NCBI GenBank assembly: GCA_033032175.1
Contig: CM065319.1
Coordinates: forward strand, 17,953,018 to 18,017,017
Source: Saturnia japonica
Taxonomy: Eukaryota; Arthropoda; Insecta; Lepidoptera; Saturniidae
Direction of reading: 5' to 3'
Length of the DNA: 64,000 bases
Made by a program: the position numbers and the translations under genes
In this document: piece by piece, positions 1 to 11,382 of the stretch
Numbering within the stretch: position 1 is the first letter of the stretch
Layout of the letters: the number at the start of each line of letters is the position of its first letter
Notes under the pieces: generated by a model
What the model saw: only the letters and a program-made list of their open reading frames with translations
Databases searched by the model: none
What the model was told of the DNA's origin: nothing

Positions 1-608
1 TCTCCTTTATACGCCACATCACTCTGGTTAGGAAAAGGGCCGCCTGGACCCTCGCCCGATTGCATCCTCTGTTATGTGCCGCAAGCAAAATGTCTACGAG
101 ACACAAGCTTACGCTCTACAAGATGTGTATCCGACCGATTATGACATATAGCTGCGTTGTGTTCGCACATATGCCAAGATATAATTGGGATCGTTTACAA
201 GCCATCCAGAATAAGTTTCTTCACCGCCTTACCGGCGCCCCTTGGTATGTTCGTATGGAGGATCTCCATAGAGATATGGACCTTCCTTCGATACATGCCT
301 ATGCCAAACACCTTTCTCGCTCTTATTTCGACACCGCGTCGAACCACGTGAATCCCTTAATCAAAGCGGCAACTTCATATGTTCCCGACCCCAATGCCTG
401 CCGGAGTAAACGCCGGCCGCGTAATATCTTCACTGACCCGCTCGACCAAATCGAAACAGCTAACGCGTTCTACGCCACCGTCTCTCCAAACAGAGCGTGC
501 CACCGCCCACGCCCGCGTAACCACCGTTCTCTCCGCAGAGGACGGGCGGTTAACTTCGCTCCCGCACATCCGTCACGTCCACCCTCTCTAGCGGCAACCC
601 AAGCCTAG
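1..608 (+). pseudogene. Jockey-type LINE ORF2, C-terminal fragment (cut by window edge)
   Basis: This is the C-terminal end of a non-LTR retrotransposon ORF2 (endonuclease-reverse transcriptase). The frame is open to base 1 and stops with TAG at 606-608. About 100 residues align closely with the C-terminus of the minus-strand LINE ORF2 at 21518-24419: shared stretches include HKLTLYKMCIRPIMTYSC, APW(Y/F)VR, DLHRDM and LSRSYFDTASNH. It lies downstream of the RT domain, so no catalytic residue is visible. The arginine/proline-rich tail after codon ~125 has a counterpart in the other copy, reached there only by a frame change near 21710, so this copy probably shows the true ending. It belongs to the Jockey clade by similarity of the full copy. 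The missing upstream part lies outside the window. Confidence 0.85.
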
Positions 609-1151
609 GTCCGTCCCTCGGTGTGAAGCCCTTGGGTCAGGCAGCCGCCCGCGCGATACAAGTGACACTATACGTGCAACACTTAGCTACCCACATACAA
701 CATCACACACGTATGAACACACACACGTGCACACCACACAGGTACATAGGTTCTGTAAGGGACCTTTTTTTTTCATTTTTGCGCTAGTTAGACTAATGCG
801 CTAGTTAGTGTAGAAAAACCATTCCGATTATTAAATACACATACGCATGGACCACTCCTTCCTTCCAGGAGGAGGGGAACGTGCATATGAGTATATGTTA
901 GTTAGTTCGAATTCTCTTAGGATTAGGGAATTAGTTAGATCGCGACCTTTTCGCATTCGTGACGACTGCCCGAGCCGAGGTTCGGCCACTCTGGCACCCT
1001 CGTGCGGGTCGTCGCAAACTTTCGCGGCTGAGTGCCCTAAGCGCTCGCCTCCAAGTCCGGTGAAGCTGTAAAAGCCGCAGCGGCTCTGTTTTTGGATAGG
1101 GCCCCTAAGGCTAACAGTGTAGTCAGTTAAAAAAAATAAAATAAAAAAAAA
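609..1151 (+). mobile_element. 3' UTR and A-rich tail of the Jockey-type LINE
   Basis: GC-rich 3' untranslated region following the ORF2 stop. It matches, in reverse orientation, the segment 21018-21517 next to the second copy; both carry the block GCCGCAGCGGCTCTGTTTT-like and a CCTTCC/GGAAGG stretch. It ends in an A-rich tail at 1129-1151, which marks the 3' end of the insertion. No target duplication can be tested because the 5' end is outside the window. Confidence 0.8.
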
Positions 1152-2120
1152 GTCAACAGGAAACCCCATTAACAGTACCACAACTTTTATTCAAGAACCG
1201 TGTGACTTATATTTACTACCAAACCGTATCCAGTAAAACAAACCTACTAGACATAATTATTATATAATTGGGGATTTCTTCCTGCGCATGTAAAACCCAT
1301 TTCTGCAAATCAATGAACAAAAACAATACGCTCAGAGAGCGCAGATATCACTCCGTGCCCTGCCCTGCCCTGCCCTATCACCCGATATTATAAACACAGA
1401 TACTATAATACTATTTGATAGAGAATACAAACACATTTTTTTCAGCGTTTTGATTTCCAAGCACCCACAAATGTTTATATTTTCTTATATTATTAGCTCA
1501 GCGTAATGACCGTACCTCACCTCAAGATGCGTACAAACTAATGTGACCGTCCATCGCGACCGACCATCCGCGTCAATCATCGATGTGCCTGCTGCCTGCT
1601 GCCTGCTGTCTGAGATGTCAAACATAAATAAACTCATACAATACATAGAGTCTTAAATTAATTAAACAATAAATAATAATAGTTTACTTTTCATAATACC
1701 AATGTTATAGTTTACATAGAATTGGTGCTGAACTAGGTTCCCGTGTCCTACCCAACATACAGTTATGTTTTTTAACTTTTACATCACAAATGATAAAATA
1801 CACTACTTTGCACAAAAACAGGCACCTAAGGAAATTTACGTTCTAATGTTGATTTCAGTTAATTAAATTGAGTTTAATTATTTGACGTAATCTGTGTAGT
1901 TTTTTATAATCGTGTAAATGTAAAGGCGTGAAGTGAATTCAAGAAATTTTTTCATTAACTTTCGATGAATTCCATAAAGTCGATTTGTGAAATAATAATA
2001 ACAAGTAGTTTTTTAAATTAAGTAAAGTTACAATTGTAGAAACCTAATAACGAGCAGAAACTATCCAAAAATTTAATAAACAACAAAAACTGTTCAGCAG
2101 TTCGCACTGCATATAATAAT
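1152..2120. other. AT-rich stretch without a recognised gene
   Basis: No coding signal seen. It holds a short CCCTG repeat (about 1355-1377) and a CTGCCTG repeat (about 1588-1612). The rest is AT-rich with many stops on both strands. Confidence 0.6.
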
Positions 2121-3400
2121 AGGTCTTTACCTATAAAATTGCCGTTCTGCAGTACTGGCCATTTCAAAACAAAATAATTTTTGTTTGGTCAGAGTTCTAA
2201 TTTGAAATTAATTTTATTTTAAAAAAATTGAATTCTTTTTCCAAAAGTAGTCATTTGTTTATTGATTAGTGTTTCATCGCATTACAATCTTTATTGTCAT
2301 CATGGATACGTTAAAAATTCGAGTAATTATGGAATATGAGTACCGTCGTGGCAGCAACGCGGCACAAGCGGCACGCAACATCAACGACGTTTACGGAGCT
2401 AACACTACAAACCAACGCACCACTTGTTATTGGTTTGCTCGCTTCCGTTCTAGGAATTTCGACCTGAAAAATGAACCTCGCAGTCGTCCGAAGACTTTGG
2501 TCGACAATGACGAATTAAAGGCGATTGTGGAAGCTGATGATACACAATCTACGGCTGAATTAGCAGCAGCTTTCGACGTTAGCGTCAAAACAATATTGGT
2601 CCATTTGCGTCAAATTGGCAAGGTAAAAAAGCTTGACAAATGGGTGCCCCACGAACTCAATGATCGCCAGCGCGAAGTACGCGTCGAGAGATGCCTTGCA
2701 CTGCTCAACAGACACACAAATGAAGGAAAATTTTAGCCGCATTGTTACCTGCGATGAAAAATGGGTTCTGTTTGATAACCACAAGTGCTCAGCAACTTGG
2801 TTGGATCCTGGTTCAGCATCTAAACAATGCCCTAAACGAAAACTTACCCCTAGAAAAGTGATGGTCACTGTTTGGTGGTCTAGCGCCGGTGTGATTCATC
2901 ACAGCTTCTTACCAAACGGGGTGAGCATTACTGCAGATGTGTACTGTGAAGAACTGAACACAATGATAGAGAAGCTGGCACATCTCCAACCAGCATTGGT
3001 CAATCGCTCGTCTCCGCTGCTCCTGCACGACAACGCGCGACCTCATACTGCACAGCAGACGGTCTCCAAGTTGCAAGAACTGGGGTTGGAAGGTCTCCGT
3101 CATCCGCCCTACTCACCAGACCTTGCGCCTACAGACTACTACTTTTTCCAGAATTTGGATAACTCCTTGGCGGGAAAAAAATTCAATACCCGAGAGGCAG
3201 TACAAAATGCTTTTGAAAAATTTGTTGCCTCCCGTCCAGCTGATTTCTTTAAGAAGGGCATCAATAAACTGCCACTGCGCTGGCAAAGATGCATTGATTG
3301 CATGGGTGATTAATACAAATAAAAAATACATGAAAAAGATTCGTTTAAATTTAGTCGAGATATATACATATGTTTTAGAAGGTATGCAGTACTTTTGAGT
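2121..3400 (+). mobile_element. cecropia-type mariner element, inactive
   Basis: A mariner-family DNA transposon. The left end starts after a TA at about 2119 with an inverted-terminal-repeat-like sequence (AGGTCTTTACCTATAAAATT at 2121), followed by a leader and the transposase. I could not find the matching right inverted repeat after the transposase stop at 3313, so the right boundary is approximate and the 3' end may be lost or diverged. A second, different mariner follows within 160 bp. Confidence 0.7.
2302..3313 (+). pseudogene. mariner transposase (D,D34D), frameshifted
   Basis: Cut-and-paste transposase in two overlapping frames. The first runs from ATG 2302 to 2736 and covers the paired helix-turn-helix DNA-binding region and the linker with WVPHEL. 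The second covers the catalytic domain up to TAA 3311-3313. The reading frame changes near 2725-2735, so the gene is broken once. In the catalytic part I see TCDEKW (first Asp), LHDNARPH (second Asp) and SPDLAPTDYYFF (third Asp). There are 34 residues between the last two, the D,D34D signature of mariner. The overall wording resembles the cecropia subfamily (the group of human Hsmar1). Except for the single frameshift the coding region is nearly full length (about 335 codons), so inactivation may be fairly recent. Confidence 0.9.
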
Positions 3401-3468
3401 ATCCTGGTAACATAACCTTATAGCACTAGTAGTGAATTTGTGTTTATATCACTTTATTTGCTATTAAA
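3401..3468. other. spacer between two mariners
   Basis: Short AT-rich spacer. It may contain the unrecognised right end of the first mariner and the left end of the second. Confidence 0.4.
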
Positions 3469-4345
3469 ATGTCAGTCTATGAGCCAAATTCTCGTCATCT
3501 GCGGTAGGTGTTAATTTGTTTCTTTAATTCGAAGAAATCTGCAGCTAATCCTCTCAGACACAAATGGCGAGGCGGCTATGAGTGAAAGAAAGTGTCGTGA
3601 CTGGCTTCAATGCTTAGCATATCTGTGGAAGAGCGAGAGTTTTTGACGATGAAGAACTAGCGGCATTGCTCAATAAAGATTCATATCAAAATCAAGATGA
3701 GTTGGCAAGATCATTTCGACTGACGCAAAACGCGATTCCAAAACACCTGAAAGACTTGGAAATTACCCAGAAGTATATTGGATGCCGTACGATTTAAAGC
3801 CGAGAGATGTTGAACACCCTATGTTCTTTTGTGAACAGTTGCTTGAAAGGCAAAAACCAAAGGGAGAAAAATCTTTTTGTGACTGAGCATGAAAAGTGGG
3901 TTTACTATGATAAACCTAAGCGTTGAAAATCATGAGGACATCCTAGCCATGATTCCACGTCGAAGACCAAACCGAATATCCAAGGCTCTGAGGTCATGCT
4001 TTAAATTTTGTGGAACAAGCTCGATGTAGTACGGATGTGAGCTATTAAAACCATCTGAAACAATCACAGGTGTTTAACCCGAACTTTGAAAGACAAACGG
4101 CCGTAATACAGCGGAAGTTAAGTTAAACGTTGAAATGGAAGGTTCTCCCTCACCCGCCGTATTCTCGAGATGTTGCTAACAGTGGCAGTGACAGTGGCAC
4201 ATTTCCGGTCATATGAGAATTCAAAAATTGGATCGATTTGTGGAGCGCTTCAAAGAAAATTATTTTTTTCAGTATGGGATTCGATTGTTTCCTGAGAAAT
4301 GAGAGAAGGTAGTGGCGAACGATGGACAGATAAAGATATTTTTTA
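3469..4345 (+). pseudogene. mori-type mariner transposase fossil
   Basis: Heavily decayed mariner transposase, too broken for a long ORF but readable in pieces across three frames. From ATG 3469 there is an N-terminal segment with FNSKKSAA (about 3525), then CRDWLQ (3595) and DDEELAALLNKDSYQNQDELAR (3645-3710, shown as residues of a helix-turn-helix region). PYDLKPRDVE follows (3785), then CEQLLERQK (3825), EHEKWVYYD (3885), LKWKVLPHPPYS (4130) and a terminal VANDGQ (4310). These are the landmarks of the mori (Bmmar-like) subfamily, distinct from the cecropia-type copy just upstream. Several stops and shifts are present, and the segment holding the second catalytic Asp is not recognisable. 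Inverted repeats were not identified. Confidence 0.75.
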
Positions 4346-6795
4346 ATTTATATAATTTATTATTGTTATTGAGTTGTTTTGCAAATTACGTGATCTCTTT
4401 ACGCCACTGTTGCTCTATCGTCCTAGCACCCCACCATCGCAGCGCCCCACCATCGCACTGCCACTGTCTTATTTAGACTATATTTGTTGTTTATCGTCTA
4501 AATATTCAGAGATCAGAGTAAAAATGATTTGTTGAAGAATTTTTTGCCTGAATAATGAAGACATTACTTATCGTAAACTGATTGCATTACTGCAGCCGTG
4601 TGAAGCTGCCGTGTCATGTTAATATTCATTTCGCTTGTCGAAGCATTTCATCTAGCTTCTGGGAATTTTCCACATATTTAGAAAAATGGCGGCCATGAAT
4701 GCCGGTATTAGTGGATTATAGGAAAATTATTATTACACATTCAAAAAGTTTTGTGTTTCTCTTATCTGGTACGAATGAGATAAATACCTACCTATATGTA
4801 AATGCTGTTCTGTATATAATATAGGTATAATGACACATGTTGATCCGCGGCAGAAGAAATGCACCCGAGAGCGACTCCGCCCCGCCTCACCCCTCGCCTC
4901 ACCCCGCGCCGTTCTTCATACATACGAAATATTTGGTTATGGCAACCGTCTAAAGACCGAACACATATTAACTCAAGCTTGACGACACATTACTACAAAG
5001 ATTATCAGTAGGTACCTACTGTAATAGTTCTTTCTGATTAGTGAATAGTCCGAGCTGAACACTAACTTTTAATAAATCCAAGCGGTCCGTCGATAAACTT
5101 TTATATTTAACACAAAAGCAAACTTAGACGTACAAAACAGTGTTTTGTTGTTTGTTGGATTGAAATTCAGTTGACCGATCTCGTGAACTCGCAATTGACT
5201 GGTACCTAGAGTGATACTGATTTCACAACTTCTTCAAGTTTTTAGGTTTCACGGTTTTCCTATATAATTTAAATTATAAAAGTGCGAAATAATTTCAATC
5301 CACAAGTTCCCATTTTGTAAGAAAGAGTTTCAGCTATATTGTATCATTCGTTTATTTTTGAATAAAATAAGTGCAAACAATAATACTGTATTGTTGTACT
5401 TTATACTGTAGTAGGAGAGAGCGCTCGCGAGGGATTTACAATATTCATAGCAATGTGTACGTGCTCTGCAGTCGACTGCGATATTCTAATCTAGTTATGT
5501 ACCTATTTTTAAAGAATATAATGTTGTACGAGACGCAACACTGCTACGGGTAGACAAGAATGCAGGCAACGAAACAACGAGACAAGGGTGTGCCGTGTAT
5601 GCACTCGCTTTGAACAAGAAAATTTATAATTTTTCGTTGTAATCTAAAAAATTATAAAAATGTTCGGGTAAAATTAATTATATTTGTAAAAGTTAAGAAT
5701 GTCGAGTGACAGCGAGGTGGAGTGGAGGTTTGACGCGCACAAGGGAGTGCGGGCCGCGAGATGAGGGGCGCGGGGTTGCTCGGGGATTAAAGTTTTAATA
5801 TTAAAGGGTGCAGGGTCGCGGTTGCGGGTCGAGGTTTCTGTGTCGCGCTAACCGCTACTTTATACATTTACCTCTGTGACCGCAAAGCGCGGGGGAGGCG
5901 TGGCGATCACGACAACAACTTGCTCGGAGCACACATTAGTTATTATTAACCTACCCACTTCACAGTAAGTTATTTTATTATAAACAAAATAGCAAACGTA
6001 TACGCAGCCCACCTGATTTTAAGTGGTCACCGCGACCCGTGATCGCCGACCTCGAACCCCACTCACTTGTATCCGAACTCAATATGTATACCTATGTTTA
6101 GTGTTTAAATTTGTGCACATTTGAAAACTGTATTCAGTATTGACCATCCTTCATATAGGCAGAACAACGCTGCAGCAGTGATGGTCCCGCTACCCGCCCC
6201 GACGCACCTTTACAAACATATTCACAATTTTACAATATAATAAATAAATTGAACAATTCCCAGGTTAGGCAATGTGATCGGACTGCAGTCACAGTGTATA
6301 GAGTATAGTGCATAGTGCAGCTAATTCACATCATCTCGCTATGCAATATCGGGTCCACCAAACGAAGCGTGAACAGGTATCTCTGCAAGCCAAAATGGTC
6401 ACCCGATAGTAACGGTTGTTTAACAAATGAATCGTACTCTCCATGAGATAAATGACCATCACAATGCAACCGCGCACCACTTGTTACGTTCGTGCAAACG
6501 AGTTGGTACTCATCTTCGGAACTTTTCTATATCTGTTTTAATGTGCTGACTGAACCGGCTGTTAGTGTTTCTATCTACCGGTTTGTAGTCCTAACAGCTA
6601 GTGGAGGCCGTGCTCACGAAAACTCGAAACTTTATTATGAGCAAATAAATTTTAAATTTTTATTGCTACATAATAATCTCCTTTTTTTACTGGTTAAACT
6701 ATTATGGTTCTATGAGCTAACTTCACTACCAACTAGAATATAAATAAAAATATTTTGTAAAATGTTGTGTACTAATGAAAATGTAATATTCACAG
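4346..6795. other. long unassigned stretch
   Basis: Mostly AT-rich DNA with GC-rich islands (4860-4915, 5730-5900). No open frame convinces as a gene. A short ATG frame at 5700 opens with acidic/serine codons but stops after about 21 codons without a clear splice donor. The 3' part (6700-6795) would be intron if the candidate exon at 6796 is real. Confidence 0.5.
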
Positions 6796-6894
6796 AACTG
6801 GAGGCGGTCGCGGAGGTCGCGGCGGTCGCGGAGGTCGCGGCACTCGCGGCGGTCGCACGGGTCTCACTCCTCTGTCATGCGTAAACAAAAATAA
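6796..6894 (+). CDS. candidate 3'-terminal coding exon (RS- or RGG-rich), uncertain
   Basis: A GC-rich 9-bp-periodic stretch (GGCGGTCGC/GGAGGTCGC units) is preceded by a good splice acceptor (ATATTCACAG, ending 6795) and a TACTAAT branch-point-like motif about 25 bases upstream. All three frames are open through the repeat. Phase 0 gives an arginine/serine tail (RRSRRSRRS...) that stops with TAA at 6892-6894, overlapping an AATAAA signal at 6890-6895. Phase 2 gives an RGG-box tail. Either would suit the C-terminus of an RNA-binding protein. No upstream exon was recognised within the window, so this may equally be a non-coding GC minisatellite that happens to follow an AG. Confidence 0.25.
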   Translation, partial: NWRRSRRSRRSRRSRHSRRSHGSHSSVMRKQK

Positions 6895-7959
6895 ATCAAT
6901 GTATACTTAGTACATCACATTTTACTTATAGTAAAATCTGTACGCTTGTATATATTATCATTGTATAAATATGTGTGTAAAGCTAAGCTTTCGGATTTAA
7001 TCCCGAAATTAAATAGTATTTAAGTAGTTCTAGTAAGAATGAAGACGTCTCTATCTGTGCCACTACAGTGTGCCTGGGCCTCACTGCGGAACTACATTCA
7101 CAATCATGAACCCTTATTTAGATTTGAATAATAATATATTCACCAAAGTAATCAAATCTTCTCCGACGTTTATATTGAGGTACATCGGGTGCGGGCGTAG
7201 CCTTGTCCGGGGTGAGAAACATGTGTTAGAGCATTATCTGTCATTGCTCGGTGTAGTTCCTAGATTATACTAAACTTATCATTGCATCGCAAATAGTCAA
7301 CTCATTTTACCAGCATTCCATATTAAAATAACAAAATACTTGTGGACTTTAACGAAAATAATATAACGGAGTGGGACCCTGGCTGCTGGTCCTTTAGACC
7401 CGACCGCCTGCACGCCCGCGCGCACGCCCGGGTCGAGCGGAGCCGAGGCGAGGCTACCTATGAATTATACGTACCGTCTGTAAGGGCACGCGCTCACTAC
7501 ATCCTGCATGTAAGTAATGGAAGGAAGCGTACTGACTTGCTTTCCGTAGTCCGTAGGTACGAACTCGTCTTGCGTTTCGTATTACTTTATTAAATGTAAA
7601 TAGAATTGTCTACATTGCCGGTGTTCAACTACAATTTAGCAGGAATTCATCTTGATAACAATAAAATTGTCGGAGTGAGTGTGAGTCCTGCTCCCGCCGC
7701 GCCGCGCCGCGCCGCGCCACAGTCTGCACCAACACGATCATATGGTTTTAATTCTGTTTTAATGTATTATAGTTGAATTGGAAGCATTGCCGAGTGCAGT
7801 CTGTACTAACAGGTTAATAATTGCTTTCCTTATTTTAATATGTTTAATATTGATCACTGAGTATTTTATATACCTATACCAAAAGTTTATTTTTATTATT
7901 ATGACACAATTTCACATACGGCCATTTAATTCCAAACTAAGCAAAACTTGTAATATGGT
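6895..7959. other. unassigned stretch
   Basis: Nothing clearly coding. It contains a GCCGC microsatellite at about 7696-7721 and a GC-rich patch at 7400-7460 in otherwise AT-rich DNA. Confidence 0.5.
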
Positions 7960-8112
7960 AACTAAATAACTGATATACATACACTTATAGATATTTTACA
8001 CCCAGACACACAACTGACATTTATTCTCATCACACAAAAATCAGTCATGGGCGGGGATCGAACCCGCGACCTCTCGGCTTAATAGTAGAGTTTACCACCC
8101 CACTGCGCCACG
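7960..8112 (-). mobile_element. tRNA-derived SINE
   Basis: On the minus strand a tRNA-like head shows an A box (TGGCGCAGTGG, 8110-8100) and a B box (GGTTCGATCCC, 8064-8054), the split promoter of RNA polymerase III. It is followed by a non-tRNA body running toward 7960. The head cannot fold as a normal tRNA with confidence (the anticodon region is irregular). The trailing body is typical of insect SINEs, so I call a SINE rather than a tRNA gene. The 5' end of the body is approximate. Confidence 0.6.
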
Positions 8113-11100
8113 AGCAGCTTTGCATGTGTTGCCAGAAGTAATACAGTGCCGAGTGCGGCGCGACGAGCGGTGATACAACACCAGAGTCTCTTTCGCAACC
8201 AAATGGCGTTGCGTTGGCGCTTCTTTAATAAACAAATCAAGTCGCTGTAGATAAAACAAAGGGTTAGTGGAAATTTTCCATTTAGTGTGTAGTTTACCTT
8301 TAACTTCGAGAACATCAATCGAAGTGTTATCGGAAGCTCGCAACGACATGGCGACACCTCATCACTTCCTGACGGTTTATTGGAAATCAATTAGTACAAT
8401 TCCCGCGGGTATCCTTCCGGGCAACTCGCACCGCCCGCGCTCCTGTCCACCCTCCTGTCGGGCCGCGTCCGACGGAGTGATTGGAATCGACGAGCGGATG
8501 TTGGTTTAAAAAGCCGACTGCCTGTATTAATTTACTTTAGGTCAGAGTGGTTGATTCATTGCTTATGCTATCGAATATGGCGTCCAGTAAGATTGATTCT
8601 GTTATCTCGGGAGTTCGGTAACCGGATATCTGATAACCCGCAACAAGACTGAATCGATCTTGAAGCATCCAGCACTAATACAAACACTAATCACAAAGCA
8701 CAGCTTCAACAAGATGGTTTTACAAATATACTATTTTCAACCCGGGGGTGCCTTATACAAAGAGTGAAGCAAGTGTGAACGCCTTCAAATACTTTTTCTG
8801 CTATTATTCTGTATAGACTAACATTTCATCACGATCTGATCTAATGTTAAAGTTATAAGCGAACATGTTAATCTTTTACGTGTAGGAGTGGAAGTGGTTC
8901 TAGAGTGTGCTTATTGGAACATATCAACATCATCTACAGACACTGACAGAACTACTCCCACTTATCACGATGCGTATGGTGGTTATCATTTAATCCGGGA
9001 GCGGCACGAGTTCAAATAAAATTAGTTGTTTAGTTCAGTTGTCAGTCTTCATTTTTGTTCTTATAGCATTACTTAATAGGGAATCGAGCAAACGTGTTGT
9101 CTTCTTCGATACATCTATTAACAGTGCCTCTAGCCGACTTCAGCGAAAACGCTTGGAAACTGAAACCTGAAACAATGAATACATAAAACACTATGGGATG
9201 CCTGAAGTTATGCGACGATGTAGTCCAAGTGAGAGGTCTCGCTCTCAAGTGCAGCTGCCGGAACACACCTGTTGTTGCTTGGCGATAGATTTTCAACTTG
9301 AGGGTGGTGACTAGCCAGGCGGGCATAAGAAAAAGCTTTATTATCATGTTTTGGTTTTATCACAATCTTATCCTTCACCAAAAGCTTAGATTCATTGCAG
9401 GGATTTGAAGAGACGCCGCTCGACACGATGACCATACACGTTACTGAGTCATGATGGAGTTTCAAAGGCCGAGTATGAGTGAATGCATTTGGCACACTGG
9501 CAGCAATGAGTAGAGCAATTGACGACATGCTCGAAAGCAATGGACTTAAATATTTTATTTTTTTCAGTAACAATATACAGAAAAATTATCTATGATACAT
9601 TTATATTCCGAAGTATATTCAAGATAAAAAACTCGATTATATACAATAAGTAGGAAGGCAATTTTATAAAATGACTTCATTTCATTCGCTACTCTTATTT
9701 GACCTTTGTAATTGTCAACATAATTCCCGTAGGGAGCGCCGCGACCGCGATTATTTAACTTTAACAAAACACTACTCGCCGCAAAGTATATGAGATTAAT
9801 CAATGTAAGGAAAGAAACTAAGAAGCTTGCAATAATAGTAGATAATGACGCTTCATTTGTGAACTCCGACAGAGATACGGTGAGATCTGATATGATGCAT
9901 TTGATGGTGTTATGCATTTTTGCAACTCAATTTGAAAGTTTATTTGTATGATAAAAGCTCAGAAAGTATTTTTAGTGTAATTTCAATTTGTAAATTGTAT
10001 AAATCTTGAGTCAGACAGAGTGTAATTATGAGGACGAAGAGCGGCCATTAAAAGTGGAAACGCGAACACTGATCAATTAAACGGCCACTGGGAGCGCTGG
10101 GAGCGCTGGGACGAGAAGCACGTTATGGTTTTTCCTCAATTAGATAAAGTTCATTTGGTTGCGGCCCCACGCTCGCTTCACTCTAATAAATCGCTATTTT
10201 ATTGTTACGGGGTGTCACTCGAGGGGGTGGGCAAAAATCTCGATGGGTTTTAGATCAATTGATTAACATCGTCTCGGCTCAGCTCGGCCCCGCGGCCCCC
10301 TGGCTCCCGCCCCCCGGCCCTTCCTTGAGCAATGTGTCAGTGTTGTTATACCCCATGAGCCCCTAATAACAATTTCAATAAAAAGAAAAAAGTTAATTAA
10401 TACTTTTAAGGAGATATCATTAAGTTTCCACATTAGCAGCCTGTTCACACCCGACGCGACGCGACGCGAAGCGACCGGATGGAAAAAGCACACAACTTAC
10501 GTGGAGTGCTATCATTTTCACGAGATAACATAAAAATATAAATATAAACAAGTGTAAGAAGAATCCGAAAACAAGTTTATTACATCCACTGTAAAGACTC
10601 GTTTTTTTTTCAGCAGAAACAGAAAAATAGGTTTATCTTGTAACAAAACGGCGAAGATGCGCACTGTATACGTAATCAGGGGTTATAACATGTACCTACC
10701 CCTTACAGCGACCCCGTGCGGCCGCGGCGCGGAGCCGTGTGGAACGGTACTACTGTCGCCAAGTAATAATACAGTAGGTACAAGATATAGTCTTGTACTG
10801 TACATATATATAGCGAGCACACTGCACTCACACTAACCACCGCAACAAAACACAAAGTATCCACATATATAGTATTTATTTCATCCCTCAGCAAAATAAT
10901 AAGAATTGTTATTTATTACCCATCCTAAACCTCAAATGATTACCTGAGACATAGTAATTACAAATATAGATATCATTATATGAATACGTGAGAAGAAAAC
11001 TTTGGACTCCTTTTTAAGTGTATTGCGTACACGGAAGACTGGGAGATTTGGAATGGTTAAAGTTGAACATAGACCCCCCAAAATATTGACATTGTCACTC

Positions 11101-11380
11101 AATGAAAAGTGACAGCAAGTGATATAATATTCATTGTTTAGGTTCACACTGTGTTGGAAATATAATTTCATTAGCTCGCATCGTGAGATGGCTAGATCGC
11201 GGGAAGGATTGTGATAGGCGGGCGAACGGCAGGTGCACCCCGTTCGGCGGGATGGCTGGAGCGGCCACGCGCATTTGTCGTTGTCGTGCTTTTGAGTACC
11301 GCGTTTCTGCTTTTGGTTTGGAGAGCGGTACGTCACAAGTAATTTTCGGTAGTGTCTTAGTTGGATTTTGCCTTGTATTG
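8113..11380. other. long unassigned stretch with weak coding candidates
   Basis: No recognised gene. On the minus strand two neighbouring open frames are worth noting. 9564-9917 (117 codons) has one strong hydrophobic segment, then a Gly/Arg/Tyr/Asn-rich stretch. 9208-9573 begins, after an internal Met, with a signal-peptide-like hydrophobic run. A plausible intron lies downstream (a GTGTGTTCC donor after AACAACAG and an ATTGTTTCAG acceptor near 9170). I have no family match and give these low weight. Short simple repeats occur at 10090-10115 (GGGAGCGCT) and 10451-10470 (GACGC). GC-rich patches lie at 10265-10325 and 10720-10745. Confidence 0.4.
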
Positions 11381-11382
11381 TA
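11381..11382. repeat. TA target-site duplication (left)
   Basis: TA dinucleotide directly outside the left inverted repeat, matched by TA at 12667-12668. This is the hallmark of Tc1/mariner insertion. Confidence 0.85.

Noticed and set aside
8045..8112. tRNA gene on the minus strand
   Set aside because: A and B boxes are present but the anticodon arm is irregular and the sequence continues into a SINE body.
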